Below the pieces are notes generated by a model that saw only the letters and a list, made by a program, of their open reading frames with translations, was not told where the DNA came from and did no database searches. Both the position numbers and the translations under genes were made by a program. From NCBI GenBank assembly GCA_025463765.1, contig JAODBC010000056.1:57665-121664 (forward strand): a stretch of DNA of 64,000 bases, in the 5' to 3' direction. The DNA comes from Subtercola sp. (GTDB lineage: Bacteria; Actinomycetota; Actinomycetes; Actinomycetales; Microbacteriaceae). Positions 50,518 to 59,837 of the stretch are shown here, in pieces. Each line of letters begins with the position of its first letter. The first letter of the stretch is position 1.

Positions 50518-52026
50518 TTACTCAGACACGGGCATCCGCTCGGCAGCGGCCGGCACCGTTCGGGGTGCTGCGGGCAAGAAGAACGCCAGAAACAGCGGAA
50601 CGGCGGCGAGCGCGAAAACCCACCAGAACGTGGCTGCGAATGCGGCGACCACTTGGGCGGCGCCCGCCGCCCCGACGAGCTGGTTCTGCAGAATGACTGC
50701 GATCACAGTGACTCCGAACGGCGCCCCGACGCGCTGCACCACGCTGAACGCCGCACTGCCGCGCGGAGTCTCGGCATGGCTGAGCCCGGCGAAGGCGAGC
50801 GTCATCACCGGCAGCGATACGGCGCCCATTCCGAAGCCCTGCAAGAACTGGCCCGCCAGCAGCAGCACGTCGCCACCGGATGCCCCGGCAAGGGCGAAGG
50901 GCACGATGCCGATCATCGTCAATACGACTCCGCCGGCGATGATCAGGCGCGTATCGACTCGACTGCCCAGCCGTCTGTTCAGCACGATGAAGCACATGGT
51001 GCCGAGCCCCTGCGGAATGAGCAAGAACCCTGTCGCGATCACGGAGTCGCCGCGAACCTGCTGGTAGAACAACGGCAGCAAGAACATCAGCGCGTAGAGC
51101 GAGAAACCGCCGACGAACGTGATGACGCTGCTGAGACCGAAGCTGCGCCTGGCGAAGACACGCACATCGATCAGGGGTGGCCTCGGGGTGCGTCGGGCAT
51201 CCGCACCGCCCTGTGCGGCGCTCTCGGCGTTGCTGCGACGGCGCGAGCCGGTGGCTCGCAGCGAGTGCAGCACGAATGCTCCGATGAGCGTCACCCCTGC
51301 AGCGAGCGGAAGCCAGACGTCGAGGGCGGCGAGCCCGCCGACTCCCGCAACCTGGCTGATGCCATAGGCGATGGCGACCACCCCGGGGGTCAGCAGCACG
51401 AAGCCGAAGAGGTCGAGCGAATGGCTGTGGTCGGTCTGACCGGCCGGCAGAAAGCGCGGGGCGAGGATGAGGGCGGCCAGGCAGATCGGAATGTTCACGA
51501 CGAACAGCCAGTGCCAGCCGACCGACGCAATGATCGAGCCGCCGATGATGGGGCCCAGAATGGGCGCGAGCTGCCCGATGAAGCCGATGGTCGCGATGGC
51601 GCGGCCGATGCGAGCGCGGCCGGCAGCCCGGGTCAAGATCGTGATGGTCACCGGCAGCACCATTCCGCCGCCCAGGCCCTGAAGCACGCGGAAGCCGATG
51701 AGCGTGGGAAGCGACCAGGCGAGCCCGCAGAGCAGCGAGCCCACCATGAAGGCGGCGACCGCGAACATCCACACCCGGCGCGCGCCGAACCGCTCGGACG
51801 CCCAGCCCGAGACCGGGATGACGGCGACATAGGCCAGCAGATACCCGGTGACGACCCATTGGGTTTCGGCGACAGAGGCGTGGAATGCCGTGTGCAGGTA
51901 GTCGAGGGCGATGTTCACGATCGTGGTGTCGAGAATCGTGGTGATGGCGCCCAGCACCAGTACGAGGCTGATGAGGTTCAGCTGGCGAGCGCTGACGGGG
52001 TCGGGTGCGGCGAGGGTTGAGGTCAT
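50518..52026 (-). CDS. MFS drug-efflux transporter (DHA2 type, 14 helices)
   Basis: A 502-residue transporter with motif LDTTIVNIALDYLHTAF in helix 1, WVVTGYLLAYVAVIPVSGWA in helix 2, and SERFGARRVW as the loop 2-3 motif A. Helix 5 carries GPIIGGSII-like motif C. ATG 52026 is used because the membrane fold begins 20 residues later and the operator lies just upstream. Divergent TetR gene with a perfect inverted repeat between them indicates inducible multidrug or metabolite export. Confidence 0.92.
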   Translation of the reverse strand: MTSTLAAPDPVSARQLNLISLVLVLGAITTILDTTIVNIALDYLHTAFHASVAETQWVVTGYLLAYVAVIPVSGWASERFGARRVWMFAVAAFMVGSLLCGLAWSLPTLIGFRVLQGLGGGMVLPVTITILTRAAGRARIGRAIATIGFIGQLAPILGPIIGGSIIASVGWHWLFVVNIPICLAALILAPRFLPAGQTDHSHSLDLFGFVLLTPGVVAIAYGISQVAGVGGLAALDVWLPLAAGVTLIGAFVLHSLRATGSRRRSNAESAAQGGADARRTPRPPLIDVRVFARRSFGLSSVITFVGGFSLYALMFLLPLFYQQVRGDSVIATGFLLIPQGLGTMCFIVLNRRLGSRVDTRLIIAGGVVLTMIGIVPFALAGASGGDVLLLAGQFLQGFGMGAVSLPVMTLAFAGLSHAETPRGSAAFSVVQRVGAPFGVTVIAVILQNQLVGAAGAAQVVAAFAATFWWVFALAAVPLFLAFFLPAAPRTVPAAAERMPVSE

Positions 52027-52035
52027 GACGGTGAC

Positions 52036-52055
52036 ACTACACCGTGCAGTGTAGT
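52036..52055. promoter_or_regulatory. TetR operator between the MFS and TetR genes
   Basis: ACTACAC-CGTGCA-GTGTAGT is a perfect 7-bp inverted repeat, 10 bp from the MFS start codon and 55-74 bp from the TetR start. Typical position for a repressor controlling both divergent genes. Confidence 0.75.
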
Positions 52056-52109
52056 TAAGTAAACCGGTGAGTAAGATCGGGGGAGACAACGACGACAGAG
52101 GGTGTGCAG

Positions 52110-52751
52110 ATGGCGATGGTAGAGGCGGGCAAGGGAGTTCGTGCAGGCTCTGCGCACAAGCGCGCCGCCATTCTCGGGGCGGCCCGCGAGCTGTTTCTCG
52201 CCGACGGTTTCGAGCGCACGAGCGTCGATGCCATCGCGGCGCGTGCGGGGGTATCGAAGCGCACCGTCTACGACTACTACGGCGAGAAGCGGGCGCTGCT
52301 GCTGGCCGTCGTCGAGCAGGCCATGGACTCGTTGATCTCGGCGATACAGCGCTCCGTCGACGACAATCTCACCGACGACCTGACGAGCGTCGAGGGCCTC
52401 CGTTCAGCGCTGGTCGGCTTCGCCCGAAGCGTCACCGAATCCGCGCTCGGTTCGTCGGACTACTCCGCCCTGATGCGGCTGGTCTCTGCCGAGTCGGCCA
52501 ACCTCCCCGAACTCGAAGAACGCGTCACCACCGAGCCAGAAGACCTCGTCAGCGAGCGGTTCCTGCGGTACGGTCGCCGCGGTCTGCTCGAGGTTCCCAA
52601 CCCGCGGCTGGCGGCCGACCATTTTGTTGCGCTCACCATGGCCTCGACGGCCAGTGCGATCGGGCGACCGGTCGCACAGAGTGATGCGAGCACGCGGCAG
52701 ATGATCGCCGACGGTGTAGACGTCTTTCTGCGGGCCTATACGCCGCGCTGA
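52110..52751 (+). CDS. TetR family regulator
   Basis: A 213-residue repressor with HTH (AARELFLADGFERTSVDAIA, then ARAGVSKRTVYDYYGEKRAL). The C-terminal domain is of the AefR/TetR_C_7 type (MRLVSAESANLPELEERV, FVALTMASTASAIGRP). ATG 52110 has GAGG at 7 bases; GTG 52104 is possible. It faces the MFS transporter and should bind the repeat at 52036-52055. Confidence 0.9.
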   Translation: MAMVEAGKGVRAGSAHKRAAILGAARELFLADGFERTSVDAIAARAGVSKRTVYDYYGEKRALLLAVVEQAMDSLISAIQRSVDDNLTDDLTSVEGLRSALVGFARSVTESALGSSDYSALMRLVSAESANLPELEERVTTEPEDLVSERFLRYGRRGLLEVPNPRLAADHFVALTMASTASAIGRPVAQSDASTRQMIADGVDVFLRAYTPR

Positions 52752-52835
52752 AACGGGCTCGCTCGCGCGATTGGCGGCGGGGGACGGGGTGGTGGCGGGA
52801 CCGTGCGGCAGGCGGCGGAGGCGAGGCAGGGCTGG

Positions 52836-53900
52836 CTAGACCAGGACTTTGCTGAGGTCGTAGGCGGTGGGGAGGTCGAGCTGGTCGAAGGTGCACGAGC
52901 GGGGCTCGCGGTCGGGGCGCCAGCGGTCGAACTGCACGGTGTGCCGAAAGCGCGCTCCCTCCATCTGGTCGTAACGCACCTCGACCACTTTTTCGGGGCT
53001 CAGCCGCACGAACGACACGTCTTTCGACCCCGAGAAGCGGCTTCGATCGGTTTCGCCCTTCACGATGTCTCCGTTCGCGTCGCGCTCGACGAAGGGAGCG
53101 AGCTCGTCGATCAGCTCGAGCCGGCGAGCATCGCTGAACGCCGACGCGCCACCCACATTGCGCAGATTTCCGTCGGCGTCGTAGAGCCCGAGCAGCAGTG
53201 AACCGACGCCGCGGCCGCTGGTGTGCATCCGGTAGCCCAGAACCACCGCGTCAGCAGTGCGGTGGTGCTTCGTCTTCAGCATGAGCCGCTTGTTCGGCGC
53301 GTATGCGGCAGCCAGAGGTTTTGCCACGACGCCGTCGAGCCCGGCACCCTCGAACTCCACGAGCCAGCGGCGAGCCAGCTCGACGTCGGTCGTGACCTGA
53401 CTGAGGTGAAGCGGATGCCCGACCCCCGCCATCAGCGTCTCGAGTGCTGTGCGGCGCTCGCCGAAGGGCGTGTCGAGCAGGCTCTCGTCGCCCTGGCCGA
53501 GCAGATCGAACGCCACGAACATCGCCGGGGTCTCGGTGGCGAGCTTCTTCACCCGGCTCGCGGCGGGATGGATGCGCTGGCTCAGCGCCTCCCAGTCGAG
53601 CTTGGCGGCACCCGCTTCACCGCGCTGCACGACGATCTCGCCGTCGAGCACACACGGTTCGGGCAGAAGGGTCGTGAAGGCCTCCACGAGCTCGGGAAAG
53701 TACCGCGTCAGCATCTTCGAGCCACGGCTGCCGATCTCGACCGTTCGGTCGTCGCCGGTGCCTTCGACGTAGACGATGGCGCGAAAGCCGTCCCATTTCG
53801 GCTCGTAGCTGAGGCCGCCCGCCACCTTGTCGGGCAGGGGAACAGTGTCGACCGCTTTGGCGAGCATCGGAGCGATGGGGTCGGAGGCTGTGGGGAGCAT
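52836..53900 (-). CDS. ATP-dependent DNA ligase (LigD ligase domain type)
   Basis: A 354-residue ligase. The adenylated lysine is in YEPKWDGFRAIVYVEG (K-x-D-G). Other motifs are ILE-like VLDGEIVVQ, LEFEGAGLDGVVAKPLAAAY and MLKTKHHRTADAVVLGYRMH. Works with the separate polymerase-domain gene at 44728 in non-homologous end joining, by inference. ATG 53900 is preferred because the catalytic domain begins at once. Confidence 0.92.
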   Translation of the reverse strand: MLPTASDPIAPMLAKAVDTVPLPDKVAGGLSYEPKWDGFRAIVYVEGTGDDRTVEIGSRGSKMLTRYFPELVEAFTTLLPEPCVLDGEIVVQRGEAGAAKLDWEALSQRIHPAASRVKKLATETPAMFVAFDLLGQGDESLLDTPFGERRTALETLMAGVGHPLHLSQVTTDVELARRWLVEFEGAGLDGVVAKPLAAAYAPNKRLMLKTKHHRTADAVVLGYRMHTSGRGVGSLLLGLYDADGNLRNVGGASAFSDARRLELIDELAPFVERDANGDIVKGETDRSRFSGSKDVSFVRLSPEKVVEVRYDQMEGARFRHTVQFDRWRPDREPRSCTFDQLDLPTAYDLSKVLV

Positions 53901-54010
53901 GGTTCGATCATCCCGCAGTCTGACCGCGGCGCACAGGGGCGGCTCGTAGAATTGACTGTGCGCCCGAATCCCGACGGGTTGCAGGTGAAGCAAGAGAGGT
54001 CTGACGACAG

Positions 54011-54535
54011 ATGGCTAGTTCAGTGGCGACAAAATGCCCGGTATGCGGGCGGGCGGTTGCCGTGGGGCTGGTGTCGAACACGCTTATTCAGCACGAGAAC
54101 AAGCACGGTGAACGGTGCCAAGGCACCGGAATGGCGCCGGTGACCGGCACCGTTTCGTCGCGATCGACGAGCGGCGGCTCGAGCAGCACTCGGTCGAGTG
54201 GGTCGAGCTCGTCGTCGACGCCCCGATCGCGCGCGGCGTCGACGACGCCCTCGTCGGCCAGCCCCGCCGTCAAGCGCGGCGTCACCGTGCGCCGCGTCGA
54301 GGTGGACCAAGACCGCCTGCGCGAGCGTGAAGAGAAGCAGGAGCGGCTGCGGCTCGAACGAGAAGAGCGGGCCAGGGCGCGCAACGAGTTCTACTCGGTC
54401 GAGGTCAGCGTGCCCATCGACGACGATGAGGGGCAGCGCACGCCCCTCGACGACCAGAGTGCGCGGGCGATCGAGATCGACGAGAGCCAACGCACGATCG
54501 ACGACGATGAGGGGCAGCGCACCGACGTCGAGTGA
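54011..54535 (+). CDS. Putative zinc-finger protein with acidic repeats
   Basis: A 174-residue protein. The N-terminus has Cys9-x2-Cys12 and His28-x3-His32-x3-Cys36 (KCPVCGR, IQHENKHGERC), a small zinc-binding pattern. A Ser/Thr-rich linker follows (residues about 45-90), then a basic coiled segment (RLREREEKQERLRLEREERA). The C-terminus repeats IDDDEGQRT twice with IDESQRT between. The repeat is also exact at the DNA level (54416-54441 and 54497-54522). Function unknown; possible nucleic-acid-associated protein. Confidence 0.7.
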   Translation: MASSVATKCPVCGRAVAVGLVSNTLIQHENKHGERCQGTGMAPVTGTVSSRSTSGGSSSTRSSGSSSSSTPRSRAASTTPSSASPAVKRGVTVRRVEVDQDRLREREEKQERLRLEREERARARNEFYSVEVSVPIDDDEGQRTPLDDQSARAIEIDESQRTIDDDEGQRTDVE

Positions 54536-54561
54536 CCGACGTGGGGTGACCGACGTAGAGT
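54520..54561. repeat. 14-bp tandem triplication across a stop codon
   Basis: Three consecutive copies of (G/C)ACCGACGTNGRGT (units ending at 54533, 54547 and 54561). The stop codon of the zinc-finger gene (54533-54535) lies at the first unit boundary. The array runs to 7 bp before the LLM gene start, so it makes up the short intergenic region. Confidence 0.75.
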
Positions 54562-54567
54562 GAAGGC

Positions 54568-55437
54568 ATGAAACTCGGCATCCACTTCATGAACTTCACG
54601 CTTCCCGGTGGCGGAGCGGCCCTTGCTCCAACACTCGCGGCGACCGCAGAAGCTGCAGACCAGGGCGGGGTTTCGCTGTTCACCATGATGGACCACTGGT
54701 TTCAGATGGAGCAGTTCGCCACCTCGTACGACCCCATGCTCGAGGGGTACACCTCGCTGGGTTTCGTGGCGGCCAAGACCTCGAATGTTCGGCTCGGTCT
54801 GCTCGTCACCGGTGTCACCTACCGGCACCCGGGCCTGCTCGCGAAGATCGTCACGACCCTCGACATTCTCTCGGAGGGTCGCGCCATTCTCGGGCTCGGT
54901 GCCGCCTGGTACGAGCGCGAACACCTCGCCTTGGGTGTGCCGTACCCGCCCATCGCCGAGCGGTTCGGCCGGCTCGAAGAGACCATTCAGATCTGTCGCC
55001 AGATGTGGAGCGACGACGACGGATCGTACAGCGGCGAGTACTACCACCTCGCTGAGACCATCTGTTCGCCGCAGCCGATTCAGAAGCCGGGGCCGCCCCT
55101 GCTCATCGGTGGCGGGGGAGAGAAGAAGACCCTCAAGCTCGTCGCCCAGTATGCCGATGCCTGCAACCTGTTCGGCGGAGACGTCGCGGCCGTGCAGAAC
55201 AAGCTCGATGTGCTCAAGCGCCACTGCGACGACGTGGGGCGCGATTACTCCACCATCGAGAAGACGGTGCTGGTGCAGAACACCGAGTTCGCCGATACCG
55301 ATGCGTTTCTGGCGTCGATGGAAAAGTACGCCGCCATCGGTATCGACCTCGTGTCGACCGCCGCGCTCGCCCCCGACCCGGCAGGCTGGGTGGCAGAGAT
55401 GACTGCCCGGGTGGTGCCGCGCCTCAGCGAGATCTGA
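54568..55437 (+). CDS. LLM class F420-dependent oxidoreductase
   Basis: A 289-residue TIM-barrel protein of the luciferase-like F420-dependent family. Recognisable segments: GVSLFTMMDHWFQMEQFATS, VRLGLLVTGVTYRHPGLLAK, LDILSEGRAILGLGAAWYE, PGPPLLIGGGGEKKTLKLVA and DACNLFGGDVAAVQNKLDVL. Uses F420H2 for hydride transfer; substrate not predictable. Located after the triplicated repeat, 32 bp past the zinc-finger gene. Confidence 0.92.
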   Translation: MKLGIHFMNFTLPGGGAALAPTLAATAEAADQGGVSLFTMMDHWFQMEQFATSYDPMLEGYTSLGFVAAKTSNVRLGLLVTGVTYRHPGLLAKIVTTLDILSEGRAILGLGAAWYEREHLALGVPYPPIAERFGRLEETIQICRQMWSDDDGSYSGEYYHLAETICSPQPIQKPGPPLLIGGGGEKKTLKLVAQYADACNLFGGDVAAVQNKLDVLKRHCDDVGRDYSTIEKTVLVQNTEFADTDAFLASMEKYAAIGIDLVSTAALAPDPAGWVAEMTARVVPRLSEI

Positions 55438-55447
55438 GCACCGCAGC

Positions 55448-55472
55448 AAGATAGGGCATTCGCCTCATGCCC
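55448..55472 (+). promoter_or_regulatory. Motif shared with 59581-59604 (left copy)
   Basis: AAGATAGG-N-C-N-TTCGCCTCAT-N-C occurs here and upstream of the small membrane-protein gene at 59679, on the same strand. The two copies flank the large LAL regulator gene and precede a small gene on each side. Likely promoter or LAL-binding site. Spacing to the start codon is 45-50 bp here. Confidence 0.55.
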
Positions 55473-55497
55473 ACCCTGCGCCTTAGGGAGTTTCGTC

Positions 55498-55698
55498 ATG
55501 GTTATCGAAACCACGACGAAAGGGCAGACCATGCTGTACTCAGCGGAATCCTTCCTGCAGCTCCACCACCTCAGCGAGGGCGAGTTCGACCGTGAACTCG
55601 AGTACCGACGTCTCGCGCGCGAACGCTTCGACGAGAAGAAGAACACCGGGCGTCGGGGGCTCGTGGCAGCATGGAGGCATGCCAGCCACCAGCAGTAA
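55498..55698 (+). CDS. Small charged protein before the LAL regulator
   Basis: A 66-residue hydrophilic protein (MVIETTTKGQTMLYSAESFL, then QLHHLSEGEFDRELEYRRLA). GGGAG precedes ATG 55498; a second start at 55531 also has a good site. Its end overlaps the start of the LAL gene, so the two are cotranscribed. It looks helical and charged (RERFDEKKNT). No family recognised. Confidence 0.65.
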   Translation: MVIETTTKGQTMLYSAESFLQLHHLSEGEFDRELEYRRLARERFDEKKNTGRRGLVAAWRHASHQQ

Positions 55699-58600
55699 CG
55701 TGCTCATCGGGCGTGAAAACGACCTCGAGCAGCTGCTTGCGCCCTCGACGAGGCGGTGTCGGGCGGGGTGACCCGCAGTGTGCTGCTCGGCGGCGAGGCC
55801 GGCATCGGCAAGACCCGGCTCGTCGACGAGTTTCTGCGGCAATCGGCCGACGCGGGTGCGGCATTGCTGGTTCTTCGCGGCCAGTGCGTCGACCTCGACC
55901 GAGACGCGCCGCCGTACGCCCCGCTCATCTCCGTTCTGCGTTCGCTCGCGCGCCAGGTCGGCGAAGATGCATTCCTCGCGGCTGCCGGTGGCGGCCGTGA
56001 GGCGTTGTCGGTTCTGCTGCCCGAGCTGCAGCCAGAAGCGCGCGCTCGGGCGGAGTCCGGCACGAGCGAAAGCGCTGCCGACGCCGGGTCGTACCGCACC
56101 GGGTCGTATCGCACCGAGCCGTACCGCACCGAGTCGTATCGCACCGAGCCCCGAAGTGAAGGGGCGCAACGGCTCTTCGACGCGGTGGCGCGGGTGTTCG
56201 AGGCCGTCGCCGCCGAGCATCCGCTCGTGGTGATCGTCGAAGACATCCACTGGGCAGACCAAGCCACGCTCGCCGTGCTGCGCTTCGTCGTGCGTATCGT
56301 CGAGCGAGCGCGCATTCTGTTTGTGCTCACGTTCCGAAGCGACGAGGTGAGTCGCGGCAGCGCTCTGCGCGCCTGGCTTCCCGAGCTCGATCGCAACAGA
56401 CGGGTCATTCGCCGTGAACTCTCGCGGCTCACCCGGCGTCAGGTGCGCGAGCTGGCCACGTGCATCCACGGCGACGGGCCCGACGGGGCTGGGCTCGACG
56501 TGCGTGAGACCGACATCATCTACGAACGCACCGACGGGGTGCCGTTCTTCGTCGAAGAGTTGGTCGGCTGCGAGACGTTCGTGGGAGCCGAGAGCTTTCC
56601 CGAGACTCTGCGCGATATTCTGCTTGCTCGGTACGACCAGCTGAGCGAGAAGACGCAGGCACTGCTGCGCATGATCGCGGCCGGTGGGGTGCGCGTCGAG
56701 CACGGCCTGCTGTCGCTGGTGTGCGATTACGAAGACGACGAGATCGACGCTGCGGTGCGCGAGGCGATGACGGCCGGTGTTCTCGTGGTCGACGAGTCAG
56801 GGTACGCGTTTCGGCACTCGCTCGTGCGAGAGGCCGTGCACGAACAGCTTCTGCCGGGCGAGCGGGTGCGCTTTCACACCCGGTACGCCGAGGCGCTCGA
56901 GTCTGGTGGCGGTGCAGATAACGGTGCCGGTGAAGGCGCGGGTGCTGGTGCGGGTGCGGGTGCGGGTGCGGATAAGGGTGCCGGCGCGCGTGCGGCCGTG
57001 CATGCAGAGGCGGGGAGCGCTTCGGTGTCGGGCGCGAGGCCGGAGTCGGGCGTGGGCTCGGTGTCAGGCGTGGGCTCGGTGTCAGGCGACGCGAGCGTCG
57101 TCTCTTATCACTGGATGCTCGCCCACAACCCGTCCCGCGCCTTCGCGGCCTCACTCATCGCACTTCAGCAGGCGCGAGACTCGTTCGCATACCTCGCCGC
57201 GGCACGCATGGGCGAGCGCGCACTCGAGCTGTGGAACGACGTGCCAGCGCCCGAACAGGTCGCCGGCCGTTCCCGAGTCGAGCTGCTCGCCGAGACCTCG
57301 TACATTCTGCGCAACGCCGGCGAGAGCGAGCGGGCGATCGACCTCATCGATGAGGCGCTCGCCGAGTCGCGGCCCAGCGAGCATCCGGAGCTGTACGCGC
57401 GCATGCTGCGCAACAAGGCCTCGTATCTGGCGAACGTCGGGCAGGTCGGGTCGATCGCACTTTTGCGCGAGGCGCTCGATGTGATCCATCTGCGGCCGCG
57501 CAGCGTTCTGCGCGCAAACATTCTGGGGGAGCTGGCCGCTCGGCTGATGCTCGAAGCGCGCTTTGAAGAGGCGATCACGATCGCCGGTCGTTCGTTCGCC
57601 GAGGCCTCCGCCGTGCAGTCGACGGCGCGCATGTCTGTGGCGGCGAATATTCGCGGCATCTCCCGATTCGGGTTCGGCCAGATCGACGAAGGGCTGGCCG
57701 ACCTGGCCCTCGCCGGGTCGCTGGCGGTCGGCAACGATTCGGCCCAGTTGCGCTATTGGGTGAACCAGTCCGACGCGCTCAACCTGCTCGGCCGGTTCGA
57801 CGAAGCCATTCGCACGGCAGAGGCGGGGGCGCAACAAGCCCGGCAACTCGGGGTCGAGCGCACGTCGGGAATCATGCTGCTGGCGAACATCGTGAGCCCG
57901 CTCTTCGCGTTGGGCCAGAGCGCTCGCGCCGACGAGGTGCTCGACCGTGCGCTCGAACTCGACCCGCCCATCGGCTATCGGGCTCACTTGCAGCGCCTCA
58001 AATTGCAGTCGGTGCTCTGGTCGGGCGACGTCGACGAGGCTGAGCGTCTGCTGCTCACCTGGCGCTCGGGCCTGCGCCTGCAGCTGCGCATCGACGCACA
58101 ATCGCGCCTCGGTCTCGCTCATGTCTCGGCCGAGATCGCCTTGGCGCAGGGCGACGTGCGGCACGCCTGGAACGACGTCTCAGTGCTGCTGACCGACGAT
58201 CACCGCGCTTTTCCCGCCTACGACCTGCCGGTGCTGCGCACCGCGGCCCGCGTTCTCGCCGCCGCGCGCCGTACCGGTCTGCAACTCTCTGCTCCGGCAT
58301 CTGCTCTGGCATCTGCTCCGGTGGCGGCGGCGGTGGGGCCTGCGGCAGCGGGAGTCGACTCGACGCGTGTGCAGCGCGCACAGGTTTCTGCCGCCGCCGA
58401 GCCCACCGCGGTGGTTCTTACCGCTGCAGACGCAGCCGGCACAGTCCCAGCCGGCACAGACCCAGCCGCCGCAGGCGCTACCGGCACACACCCAACCGCC
58501 GCAGGCGCTACCGGCACACACCCAATCGCCGCAGACGCTACCGGCGGCGCGCCCACCGCGGTCGGCGGCGAGATCGAAGCACGGCTGCGCGAGGTACTTG

Positions 58601-59430
58601 TCGCCGCCTCAGCGTGGCCCACCGCACCGGCGAGTATCGCGGTGTTCGAGGCTGAACTGGGCGGCCCGCGCGGCACGGGCACCGATGCAGACCGGTGGCT
58701 TCTCGCCGTCGCCGCTTGCGAGGCTGTGACCGATGGTGGCTCGCGCACCGACGCCCAGCTCGCGCCGTACGCGATGGTCGGCGCGGCAGAGGCCTTCGCG
58801 AATGCGGGCAATCGGGCATCCGCTCGCCTCTGGTCGCAGCGCGCCCGCGCGGCCGCAGAACGCATCGGGCTCGGTCTGGTGGTGGCACGGGTGAGCGACC
58901 TCGAGCGGCGAGTGGGGGCCATTGCGGGGGGTGCTTCGGCGGCGGGCGCCGCAGTGGCAGAGACGGATGCCCGGCTTGGCACCGAAGCAGTCGGAGGTTC
59001 CGGCGCAGCCGCACGTTCAGGTGCAGCCGCACGGTCGGGCGCTCCAGGTTCGGGCTCAGCCGCACGTTCGGGCGCAGCCGCACGTTCGGGCGCAGCCGCA
59101 CGATCGGGCGAATGGTCAGGCGCTCCTGCAGGTTCGGGCTCAGCCGCAGGTTCAGGCGAACGGTCAGGCGCTGCTGCGCGGTCTGACGCGTTACGTGCCG
59201 AGGCGCTCATCGACGGCTCGACGCCCGAAGCGCTGTTGACCGGGCGCGAACGGCAAGTGCTCGAGCTTCTCGAGCGGGGGCTCAGCAACAAGCAGATCGC
59301 CGAACAGCTCTTCATCAGCGTGAAAACCGCGAGCGTGCACGTCTCGAACATTCTGCGCAAGTCGGGTGCCGCCACGCGCACTGAAGCGGCGCATTGGTCC
59401 CGCTCCTTCACTGCGACTCCGCGCCCCTAA
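55679..59430 (+). CDS. Large LuxR-type (LAL) ATPase regulator with an N-terminal frameshift
   Basis: A regulator of about 1,250 residues in the LAL/MalT style. The conserved N-terminus [20 protein letters not shown] is in one frame from ATG 55679. At 55738-55741 one base seems missing, and the rest (ALDEAVSGG, then [20 protein letters not shown] with Walker A) continues in another frame, possibly reinitiated from GTG 55756 (1224 residues). A Walker B-like [15 protein letters not shown] follows, then helical repeats and a C-terminal LuxR HTH ([20 protein letters not shown], then [16 protein letters not shown]). Four low-complexity insertions separate the domains. Whether it is functional is open. 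Confidence 0.82.
56089..56148 (+). repeat. 15-bp coding repeat in the LAL gene
   Basis: Four units of (T/C)CGTAYCGCACCGRG encode the pentapeptide repeat S/P-Y-R-T-G/E. It is the first of four low-complexity tracts in the LAL gene; the others are Gly/Ala-rich (56917-57096), Ala/Thr/Gly-His-Pro (58430-58556) and Ala-Arg-Ser-Gly (59000-59190). Confidence 0.85.
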
Positions 59431-59520
59431 CTCTCGCGCCGGCCGCCTTGCTCGCGACCCTCCCCATTCCGTCTCGTCAGCCACTTACGCCGTATTGAGG
59501 TCACTACACAGGCCTCAAAG

Positions 59521-59547
59521 CGCCGCAAGTGTCTCACTCTTGCGGCG
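59521..59547. terminator. Perfect GC-rich hairpin after the LAL gene
   Basis: CGCCGCAAG-TGTCTCACT-CTTGCGGCG is a perfect 9-bp stem with a 9-nt loop, about 90 bp after the LAL stop. It is a good factor-independent terminator candidate although no U-run follows. Confidence 0.6.
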
Positions 59548-59580
59548 GTGGATGCGAACCCAAGAACTAGACGGATGCGA

Positions 59581-59604
59581 AAGATAGGTCGTTCGCCTCA
59601 TTCG
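59581..59604 (+). promoter_or_regulatory. Motif shared with 55448-55472 (right copy)
   Basis: The same AAGATAGG-N-C-N-TTCGCCTCAT-N-C element as before the 55498 gene, here about 95 bp upstream of the small membrane protein at 59679. Shared element on both sides of the LAL gene suggests it marks that regulator's targets. Confidence 0.55.
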
Positions 59605-59678
59605 GGGCGCCTACCTCAGAGACGAGTCTCGGTTCATCGCCGCACAGCAGGTGCGCGACGAATCTCTCGGAGGCCGCC

Positions 59679-59837
59679 ATGTTCTTTCTCATCCTTCTTG
59701 CCGTGCTTGCCGGCATCGCCATCGCGGCGACCGTCGTAGCGGTGCGAAACGGGGGCTACGGATCGGTCGCACACCGCCCCGGCACCCCGCTCGCCGACCA
59801 CGACTTCGACCGCGAACGCCGCGACTCCGGGTGGTGA
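59679..59837 (+). CDS. Small single-pass membrane protein
   Basis: A 52-residue protein: one membrane helix (MFFLILLAVLAGIAIAATVV), then VRNGGYGSVAHRP and an acidic-basic tail DFDRERRDSGW. GGAGG five bases before ATG 59679 is a strong ribosome site. The tail-coding sequence is duplicated just downstream (repeat 59811-59908). Possibly an LAL target. Function unknown. Confidence 0.7.
   Translation: MFFLILLAVLAGIAIAATVVAVRNGGYGSVAHRPGTPLADHDFDRERRDSGW

Noticed and set aside
55756..59430. Treating the LAL gene as a definite pseudogene
   Set aside because: The long downstream frame retains Walker A, Walker B-like and HTH motifs and could be translated from GTG 55756, so function is possible.
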